A program made the position numbers and the translations under genes. Of a stretch of DNA of 40,463 bases, positions 33,677-40,463 are shown in pieces. The notes below the pieces were generated by a model, which saw only the letters and a program-made list of their open reading frames with translations, was not told the DNA's origin and ran no database searches. Origin of the DNA: Bacteroides sp. CAG:1076 (GTDB lineage Bacteria > Bacteroidota > Bacteroidia > Bacteroidales > Bacteroidaceae); the NCBI GenBank assembly GCA_000436795.1, contig HF993174.1:1-40463 (forward strand), written 5' to 3'. Position 1 is the first letter of the stretch, and every line of letters begins with the position of its first letter.

Positions 33677-35275
33677 TTATTTAGGATTCTGTACGATTGC
33701 AAATTCTTCACCCTTAGAAGCGGTCGCTTCGATTTCACTTTGTGGAATCTGGATGTATTTTTTATTTTCGTTCCAAGTTGTACGTTCAGGAATAGCCTGA
33801 CCACCCCATACAAGTTTTTCCTTATCCTGCAAAACGACACCACCTCCGGCTTTCAGTACAGTAGCAGCCTTTCCGGAACGAACCAAATCAAAATAGCGTT
33901 TTCCTTCACCAACAAATTCCAGACGACGTTCATCAATCAGATTATCTATGGAAACTGTTTTGTGACTTACTTTAGCACGGTCGCGAACTAAGTCATAATA
34001 TCCTTGAGCAGTCGGAACGTCACCAGTTTCCAAGGCCAGTTCTGCTGCATTAAGCAAGGTTTCAGCATAGCGGTACAGGTGCAAGTTGTAATCCCAGGCC
34101 AAGTCGGCATCGCCCAGCGCACCTTCATTGCCACCCGGACGAGGCAAATACTTACGCAGGAAATAGCCGGTATTCTGATAACGCCCTCCGTAAGTCACGG
34201 TATATCCTTCGGCTGCCTTGTCCTTTATATATTTATCCATATTCAAGATACTTAGATCACGGCGTACATCTCCTTCATCGTAAGCATCGTATACTTCTTT
34301 CGAAACGGTGCCAAAGCCCCATCCACTGCTAAACTCCGGCGATGCCTCATTAGAAGAAAATCCATCCACACCGATCATTGCAGGAAGAACAGTTCCTCCA
34401 GGAGCATTTGCGCTTCCCCAGGTACGTTCACTACCTTTGGCAATATAGTTCACATCAAAGATTATCTCCTTATTCCATTCGTTGGTCACATCCCAAAGTT
34501 CTTCAGCCGATACCAAGTCATATTCATGAGATTCAATTATATCCTTCATATACTGCAATGCCTTGCCATATCTGGTCTTGTCTCCCTGATACATTACATA
34601 ATCTGCATATATCATGGCAGCAGCAGCCTGTGTCATACGGCCCTTCCACTCTGCCGGCTGGTTCATAGGAAGCACTTTACTGTCGAGCACATTTTCCAGG
34701 TCAGTCACTACAGCATCATACAGTTCGTCGGCCTTGTACTGGCGTGCCAAATAAGGTTCTTTCAAGTTTTCTTCATAGTAAGGAACATTTCCCCATGTTT
34801 TCCACAGAACCAGATAATACCATGCACGGAGAGCGTGTCCTTCCGCAACGAACAAGTTACGCTGTTCCTCGGTTATCAAACTTGAATTGGTAGCATTATC
34901 AATCAGACGAATGGAACGGTTTACCCCCGAATAGCTTCCCGTCCAGGCGCCACTGATATTGTTGGTAGGATCCGAACGATACTGGGATATCAAATGTATC
35001 TGCATCTGATCGGTAGTAGAACTTCCTCCTACATAAATATCATCTCCCATAGAGTCCCAAACCAAATTCAAAGGAGCCCATCCGGAAAAATAATCGTACC
35101 AGTGCATGGGATCGTAAGCAGCAACAGCCGATTCCAGTATATGTGCATAAGTATCATAATAACCATCGATAACAACAGAGCTGGAAGGTTCTTCTGTCAA
35201 AAAGCTATCGCTACAAGATGTAAGATTAAACAGTAAAGCAGCGGCAGCAGCTATATATAATTTAGACTTTCTCAT
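33677..35275 (-). CDS. SusD/RagB-family nutrient-binding lipoprotein (PUL)
   Basis: A 532-residue surface lipoprotein using the ATG at 35275; a TTG two codons upstream is a weaker alternative. Lipobox LTSC, then SDSFLTEEPSS, the classic SusD N-terminus. Typical SusD helices follow (GHALRAWYYLVLWKTWGNVP, ADELYDAVVTDLENVLDSKV, MTQAAAAMIYADYVMYQGDK) and the C-terminal pattern LYRYAETLLNAAELALETGD with LIDERRLEFVGEGKRYFDLV. It pairs with the SusC encoded 21 bases upstream to capture oligosaccharides. The adjacent GH5 and GH3 genes indicate a beta-glycan ligand. Length is normal; no damage is seen. Confidence 0.95.
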   Translation of the reverse strand: MRKSKLYIAAAAALLFNLTSCSDSFLTEEPSSSVVIDGYYDTYAHILESAVAAYDPMHWYDYFSGWAPLNLVWDSMGDDIYVGGSSTTDQMQIHLISQYRSDPTNNISGAWTGSYSGVNRSIRLIDNATNSSLITEEQRNLFVAEGHALRAWYYLVLWKTWGNVPYYEENLKEPYLARQYKADELYDAVVTDLENVLDSKVLPMNQPAEWKGRMTQAAAAMIYADYVMYQGDKTRYGKALQYMKDIIESHEYDLVSAEELWDVTNEWNKEIIFDVNYIAKGSERTWGSANAPGGTVLPAMIGVDGFSSNEASPEFSSGWGFGTVSKEVYDAYDEGDVRRDLSILNMDKYIKDKAAEGYTVTYGGRYQNTGYFLRKYLPRPGGNEGALGDADLAWDYNLHLYRYAETLLNAAELALETGDVPTAQGYYDLVRDRAKVSHKTVSIDNLIDERRLEFVGEGKRYFDLVRSGKAATVLKAGGGVVLQDKEKLVWGGQAIPERTTWNENKKYIQIPQSEIEATASKGEEFAIVQNPK

Positions 35276-35296
35276 ATTCAATCAATATTTAGCAAT

Positions 35297-38200
35297 TTAA
35301 AAATTAAGATTTAAACCAACTGTAAATGTACGAGCCTGAGGGTAATATCCGCGGTCAATACCGTTTGATTTATCATTATTCAATTCCGGATCGAAACCTT
35401 TATACCCTGTAAGAGTCAACAAATTTTCGGCTGCTACATACAAGCGCAATCTTTGTACGAAGAACTTATGTGTCAAGCTGGCGGGCAATGTATAACCAAT
35501 CTGAATATTCTTTATACGTGCAAAAGAACCATTTTTGATATAGAGATCGGAAAAATTACCCCAGTTGTTGTTTGCATCATCACCTGTCCAGCAGAAACGA
35601 GGCATTGTGTTTGATGTGCCTTCTCCATGCCAGCGGTCCATAAACTCTGCCGGAAGATTTACCCACTGACAGTCCAAACGACGGGTTACATCTGCAATTT
35701 CATTTCCCCATTGTCCTGAAATCAGCATACTGAAATCAACATTCTTATACGAAAGATTAAAGTTGAAACCAAATGTCCAATCGGGTGTACCTTTACCAAT
35801 ATTCGTCTTATCCTTTTCGTCGATAACGCCATCATTATTTAAATCTACAAAACGTACATCCCCCGGGACAGCGTTAGGCTGTATCTTTTGTCCATTCTTC
35901 GAATAGGCATTTATTTCAGCTTCATTCTGGAAAATTCCGGCAGTCTTGTAACCCCAGAAATAAGGATAGGGCTGTCCATTTTCAGCACGGGAAATATTTC
36001 CAATCTGATGCACATTATCCATTGTTTCAAATCCATCGGCATTACCTAAATCGATTAATTCGTTCTTCAGGTAACTTAAATTGGCCGAAATTCCGAAATT
36101 CCAATCATTCTTATGCAACTTATATCCCAATTCGAACTCAACACCTTCATTCTTCATTGAACCGACATTACCCCAAGGCTTCGATTCTCCCAGATAAGAA
36201 GGTACTGCCATCTCTTTCAGCATTCCGTTAGTCTTTTTATAGAAATAATCTACAGTAAAGGTAAGAGCATTGTTGAAGAATCCGAAATCCAAGCCTGCGT
36301 CATATTGTTCAGACTCTTCCCATCTCAAATCAGGATTAGGAGTTCCAGAAGGTTTAGATCCCATGATCAGTTTTTGTCCATTGCCCAATCCGCCAAAAAC
36401 ATAATTATTGTTTAAAGCCACATTAGCCGTATAACGGAAATTACCTATATTCTCATTACCATTTTTACCCCAAGACAAACGAAGCTTTGTATTTGTCCAC
36501 CAGTCGGGACGTTTCTGGAGCCACGGTTCATTGGTAAGATTCCATCCTAAAGAAACAGAAGGGAAGGTTCCCCATTTATTATTCTGTCCAAATCTGGAAG
36601 AACCATCACGACGCAATGTAAACTGGAACATATAACGCTCTGCAAAGTTATAGCTTAAACGTCCAAAGTAAGAAGCCAGTGAATTAGGATCGCCGGCACC
36701 ACCATATATGGTCTGCCTGCCGTCTGATGCCAGACCTGTTGTAAAATCAATATTGGCCTTATCTTCCAAATAAGCTATCATATCATATGCAGAGCCGCCG
36801 ACATTACGACTTGTATAGCGCTCTGCAGATTGTCCCAATACAATAGCAAACGAATGATCGCCTATTGTCTTATCGTAAGTCAATACGTTTTCAATCTGCC
36901 AGGTATATCCACGATTCATGGAAGACCAAACTTCCGATTCCGTATTCTTGGCATTCTTATTCAAATAATAAGGATACTTATAGCCATCTGTTCCCCAAAA
37001 AGCCAAATCTGACCCCCACGAGAATTTATATTTCAGGTTATCCCAAATGCCGATCTCGGCTGTTAAATTAGCAATAATTTTATCCGAATTATTTTTATCT
37101 ACCGGCAAAGACAAACGTGCCAAAGGATTTGCCAACTCATTGAAATCGGGACTGGGAAGATTCAGTAATTTACCGGACAACTTATCATAGATAAAGCTTC
37201 CATTTTTATCCGGATCATAGTTACTCCCAGCTATTTCTTTTAAATCATCTTCACTATCAGCATAAACAGACATGGTTGGATCCATAAACAATGCATCTCC
37301 TAAAGCAGAACCGGTCAAATTACCTGCATCTATACCCCGACTATTTATACGAGAATAACTGATATTCATTCCGACAGTCATACTTTTCAACCAATTACGT
37401 TCTTTAGATTGATCAAAAAGTTTATACTGGGTATTACTGCGGAAAGATAAACGTTCATAATTAGAATGATCATAATTACCTCCGACAATACCTTCCTGGT
37501 TATAATATCCCATAGAAAAATAATAATTAATCTTCTCGGAAGCTCCGCTAATGCTTAACTGATGATTCTGTACGGGTGCACCATCGTTAAACAGAGCATT
37601 CTGCCAATCTGTTCCTGCTCCCAAAGTAGCAGGATTTTCAAATTTGGGAGTTGTACCGTTATAAGTAGCAGCTTCATTCATCAAGGTAGCATATTGAGAT
37701 GCATTCAGCATATCACGGTGCTTCCACGCACTCTGCCATCCAAATGAGAAATCATAATTTACCTTTACCTTTCCTTCGGCTCCCTTTTTAGTCGTTACAA
37801 GGACAACACCATTGGCAGCACGTGCTCCATAAACAGCTGCTGAAGCAGCATCCTTCAAAACTTCTATGGAAGCAATATCAGCCGGATTAATATTATCAAT
37901 TCCACCTCCTATCGGCATACCATCTACAATATAAAGTGGATCTGAATTGTTTATAGTTCCGACGCCACGAATACGTACAACCGAACTTGCCCCCGGCTGT
38001 CCGTTCTGTGTTGTAACCTGAACACCTGCTGCCAAACCTTTTAATGCATTATCTACACGAGTAGGAGAAGTTTGAGCCAGTTCATCAGAACCGACTTTAG
38101 CAATTGACGCGGTCACTACACTCTTCTTCTGCACTCCATAACCAACAACAATCACCTCATCCAATGTTTTATTGTCTTCCTTTAAAATAATATTAAGCAG

Positions 38201-38488
38201 AGAAGAAGAAGCCTTTATCTCTTGAGTCAAATAACCAACAAAGGAAACTTCTATAAGTGAACTTTCAGGAACATCCATTAATGTAAAATTACCATCAAAA
38301 TCTGTAATGGTACCTAAAGTAGTTCCTTTTACCAAAACACTTGCACCAATAATCGCTTCACCTGTCTGATCTTTTACAATTCCTTTTACTGTTAAATTCT
38401 GTGCCATTAATGCAATAGAAAAGAACAATAACAAGCAACATACAGAAAAGAACCTAAAACTTCGCGCTTGGGTTAATTTGTTTTTCAT
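35297..38488 (-). CDS. SusC-family TonB-dependent oligosaccharide transporter (PUL)
   Basis: A 1063-residue outer-membrane transporter. Signal peptide ends near ALMAQN (26-31). The carboxypeptidase-regulatory-like domain (TVKGIVKDQTGEAIIGASVL) covers about 32-104. It is followed by the TonB-box-like DEVIVVGYG (110-118), a plug domain with VVRIRGVGTINNSDPLYIVD and ASIEVLKDAASAAVYGARAA, and a long barrel ending in TFTVGLNLNF. No STN domain is present, so regulation probably goes through the adjacent membrane regulator rather than an anti-sigma cascade. It is the first gene of the glycan operon, with a -7 element 45 bases upstream and a palindrome further out. Substrate entry is inferred from neighbours. 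Confidence 0.96.
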   Translation of the reverse strand: MKNKLTQARSFRFFSVCCLLLFFSIALMAQNLTVKGIVKDQTGEAIIGASVLVKGTTLGTITDFDGNFTLMDVPESSLIEVSFVGYLTQEIKASSSLLNIILKEDNKTLDEVIVVGYGVQKKSVVTASIAKVGSDELAQTSPTRVDNALKGLAAGVQVTTQNGQPGASSVVRIRGVGTINNSDPLYIVDGMPIGGGIDNINPADIASIEVLKDAASAAVYGARAANGVVLVTTKKGAEGKVKVNYDFSFGWQSAWKHRDMLNASQYATLMNEAATYNGTTPKFENPATLGAGTDWQNALFNDGAPVQNHQLSISGASEKINYYFSMGYYNQEGIVGGNYDHSNYERLSFRSNTQYKLFDQSKERNWLKSMTVGMNISYSRINSRGIDAGNLTGSALGDALFMDPTMSVYADSEDDLKEIAGSNYDPDKNGSFIYDKLSGKLLNLPSPDFNELANPLARLSLPVDKNNSDKIIANLTAEIGIWDNLKYKFSWGSDLAFWGTDGYKYPYYLNKNAKNTESEVWSSMNRGYTWQIENVLTYDKTIGDHSFAIVLGQSAERYTSRNVGGSAYDMIAYLEDKANIDFTTGLASDGRQTIYGGAGDPNSLASYFGRLSYNFAERYMFQFTLRRDGSSRFGQNNKWGTFPSVSLGWNLTNEPWLQKRPDWWTNTKLRLSWGKNGNENIGNFRYTANVALNNNYVFGGLGNGQKLIMGSKPSGTPNPDLRWEESEQYDAGLDFGFFNNALTFTVDYFYKKTNGMLKEMAVPSYLGESKPWGNVGSMKNEGVEFELGYKLHKNDWNFGISANLSYLKNELIDLGNADGFETMDNVHQIGNISRAENGQPYPYFWGYKTAGIFQNEAEINAYSKNGQKIQPNAVPGDVRFVDLNNDGVIDEKDKTNIGKGTPDWTFGFNFNLSYKNVDFSMLISGQWGNEIADVTRRLDCQWVNLPAEFMDRWHGEGTSNTMPRFCWTGDDANNNWGNFSDLYIKNGSFARIKNIQIGYTLPASLTHKFFVQRLRLYVAAENLLTLTGYKGFDPELNNDKSNGIDRGYYPQARTFTVGLNLNF

Positions 38489-38825
38489 ATTGTTTTTAAT
38501 TTAAGGGTTAAAATAATTAGATGTTTTTCATGCCAAATGTATAAATCAGTTAAAATACTTGTATATGCAAGTAAGGAAAAACAGTAAGGTGCAAAAAATT
38601 ATAAATCTCTATTTATAAAATACTTAATCAGAAAAACGGTGAAAAACAAGTAAAGTATTTCCTCTATTAAAGGAAGTTATTAGAGTATCAAAATCAATAA
38701 TTGTTAAAAAGAATCAGCTATACAACATAATCTCTTTCATGTATATTGACACAAACGACAAGCGGTAATACCATCAAAAAGACAATATCACCGCCCCAGT
38801 AATTATAACCTTACGCTATTGCGTA
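38489..38825 (-). promoter_or_regulatory. susC upstream region: -7 element and candidate operator
   Basis: No gene in this 337-base AT-rich stretch. On the - strand TACATTTG (38541-38534) matches the -7 consensus TAnnTTTG and lies 45 bases before susC. No standard -33 box is found at 19 bases, which fits an activator-dependent promoter. Just upstream, 38557-38572 is an imperfect palindrome with arms ACTTG and CAAGT around a six-base centre, a candidate operator. Nearer the regulator gene, GCGGTAATA at 38762-38770 can pair with TATCACCGC at 38786-38794 (one mismatch), perhaps a weak terminator for the regulator. Confidence 0.55.
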
Positions 38826-40427
38826 TCATGAATGCTGTACCTTCCCCAATGACTTTACATACTCTACAAATTCTTCTTTAGGAACCCTAGCTCGACTACG
38901 CATTTTCAAACGATTGTTATATACTGTCTGAGGGGAATAATGAAGAAATTCTGCTATTTTCACACTATCATTGATTCCTAAACGCACTAAAGCGTAAATT
39001 CGGAGATCTGTATTCAACAGTTCTCCTTCTTTCATTACAATCTGTTCTTCTGGACGCAATAGATTATTAAAATCACATACAAAATCAGGATATATCCGAA
39101 GAAATACACTATCGAAACTATGGTAGAATTCCTTCAACTCCTTTTTCACGATAGATGCTTCTGTGATTTGCTTGACCTCCTCCGATTGTCCTGTTTTCAT
39201 TTTACGATTAATCGTTTTACGGAACTCATCAAGCTTACTTATGTAAGTAGAACAAATAGAGAATGCATAAGCTATATATTCTTCTGCAATATAATTCGAC
39301 TCACGAAGTTGATCATTCATAACAGCCTGTTCCTCATTCAATAATTGTAGCTGTTTATTCATTTCTTCCATCTTATGGTGGGTTTCAGATAGTTGGTTAA
39401 TATGTTTATTCAACGAACTATTCGCGTCGTTTAATTTTTGTCTGGACTCTGACAAATGCCTCATTTGCCTATATATATACAAAACAGAAATAAATAAGAT
39501 GACCGAAAGAATACTTACCATTATCAAATAATTGGAAAGACGAACCTGTTGCTCCAAATTACGCTTCTGATATGCCTTATGAATCTCATCAAGTATAGAT
39601 AAAATATCTGCTACACGAATACGATTATGATATGCTTGTCCCATTTGCAGACAATAGTTACCATAGGTATAAGCACGATCGATATCTCCCTTTGCAAACA
39701 AATCCTTTGTTAGCTCTTCCAACGAAGCTATATCCCGATTTGCCGTACGTATATCTGCCATGGCCGAATAAATAATATATTTCATATACGAAACGTTATC
39801 TCCATTATCCAAATATAAATGAGCCAAGACATACGAATTCAAAGCATCACGATAGGTATTCAATTTCGATTGTGTTACCTCCTTAAGCAATTTATTCTTC
39901 ACTTCCAATGCTTTATCAGTTCCTCTAACTCCCCCTCCCATATACCAAAGGTAAAGAGGATGTTCAGGAGTTATTATCAGACAGATAGAATCTTTATAAA
40001 GCGCTTCCTTATTATAATATTCTTGCTGACTGTCTACATTTTCTCCAATATATTGTCCTAAATGAGAATACAAATAAATCATCTCACCATAATATTCTAC
40101 TTTTAAAACAGACGATAAACTGCCTTCTGGTATAGTTCTTAATTCATCTGTGGCTTCTTTCAAAAGTCCCGTAGCCGTCAATAAATGAGCTTTTTTTATC
40201 TTCCAATTCAAAACACGTTCTTTCCAACCCTCTTTTTTAGCAATCTGTAAATTACAATTGATGTAGTATAAAGCAGAATCAGCATCATAAGCATAATACT
40301 CGTCATAGAACTTTTTATTCAACCAATATTCCTCCTCCAAAGAAGAAACAGTCGTTTTTTGTAGCCGAAGTTGAGATATTCGCAATTCTTTTTCTTTTTC
40401 AATTATTTCTTTTTGGGCTATAAGCAA
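38826..40427 (-). CDS. Membrane-anchored DUF6377/SusR-like transcriptional regulator, 5' truncated
   Basis: A regulator of at least 533 residues. The periplasmic-side N-terminal part (to about 295) is helical and TPR-like (NKKFYDEYYAYDADSALYYI, AKKEGWKERVLNWKIKKAHL). One transmembrane helix lies at about 297-319 and a coiled coil at about 325-375. A C-terminal winged or LuxR-like helix-turn-helix spans about 475-515 (IYALVRLGINDSVKIAEFLH, then YSPQTVYNNRLKMRSRA). This layout fits DUF6377 proteins such as SusR-type sensors that switch on adjacent PULs. No signal peptide or good start is present: the only start candidate in the window is a TTG at 40427, the frame is open to 40451 and stops at TAG 40454-40452. 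The true N-terminus seems lost or lies beyond the window. Confidence 0.82.
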   Translation of the reverse strand: MLIAQKEIIEKEKELRISQLRLQKTTVSSLEEEYWLNKKFYDEYYAYDADSALYYINCNLQIAKKEGWKERVLNWKIKKAHLLTATGLLKEATDELRTIPEGSLSSVLKVEYYGEMIYLYSHLGQYIGENVDSQQEYYNKEALYKDSICLIITPEHPLYLWYMGGGVRGTDKALEVKNKLLKEVTQSKLNTYRDALNSYVLAHLYLDNGDNVSYMKYIIYSAMADIRTANRDIASLEELTKDLFAKGDIDRAYTYGNYCLQMGQAYHNRIRVADILSILDEIHKAYQKRNLEQQVRLSNYLIMVSILSVILFISVLYIYRQMRHLSESRQKLNDANSSLNKHINQLSETHHKMEEMNKQLQLLNEEQAVMNDQLRESNYIAEEYIAYAFSICSTYISKLDEFRKTINRKMKTGQSEEVKQITEASIVKKELKEFYHSFDSVFLRIYPDFVCDFNNLLRPEEQIVMKEGELLNTDLRIYALVRLGINDSVKIAEFLHYSPQTVYNNRLKMRSRARVPKEEFVEYVKSLGKVQHS

Positions 40428-40463
40428 TAGTTCGTTAAAAATTCGCCAAGCCTAAGCGGCTCT

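Noticed and set aside
1..40463. CRISPR array or intact insertion sequence
   Set aside because: No regularly spaced direct repeats and no intact transposase with terminal inverted repeats were seen on reading through the window.

Overview
The window looks like a chromosomal segment of a gut Bacteroidales species, most like Bacteroides/Phocaeicola. Supporting signs are two SusC/SusD pairs, many lipoproteins with acidic residues after the lipobox Cys, BACON and DUF1573 domains, an alpha2-type glycyl-tRNA synthetase, AT-rich leaders with little Shine-Dalgarno sequence, and several copies of the Bacteroidetes -7 element TAnnTTTG (one, before a tRNA, with a TTTG -33 box at 19 bp). Family calls come from reading the translations; no database search was run.

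Region 1 (91-15251, + strand) is a tightly packed nine-gene operon: SusC, SusD, a SusE/F-position lipoprotein, a BACON lipoprotein, two leucine-rich-repeat (LRR) lipoproteins, a lipid-anchored subtilisin-like protease, a DUF1573 protein and a small lipocalin-like lipoprotein. It has a protease and protein-binding LRR domains but no glycosidase. The best reading is a surface system that captures and cleaves a protein and imports peptides through a RagAB-like transporter. This is my main candidate for an under-described system.

Region 2 (15500-24164) is housekeeping: glyQS with an FKBP-type isomerase (- strand), a MATE transporter, a parC-like topoisomerase gene followed by DUF3316 and S41-peptidase genes, and tRNA-Leu(UAG) with its own promoter and terminator.

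Region 3 (24165-26900) is a decayed accessory island directly downstream of the tRNA. It holds an unrecognised broken gene, an antisense M23 peptidase remnant, a frameshifted RHS toxin tip with a nuclease-like D...ExK signature, a broken candidate immunity gene, an RHS core fragment, and an unrecognised fragment that interrupts the RHS core. An intact alpha/beta hydrolase and a small PH-like membrane protein follow (27188-29054).

Region 4 (29245-40451, - strand) is a compact polysaccharide utilisation locus: a membrane-anchored DUF6377/SusR-like regulator, then SusC, SusD, a GH5 lipoprotein, an SGNH-like protein and a GH3 beta-glucosidase, probably for a beta-linked glucan or related glycan. 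The regulator lacks its N-terminus: an in-frame stop lies just before the window edge.
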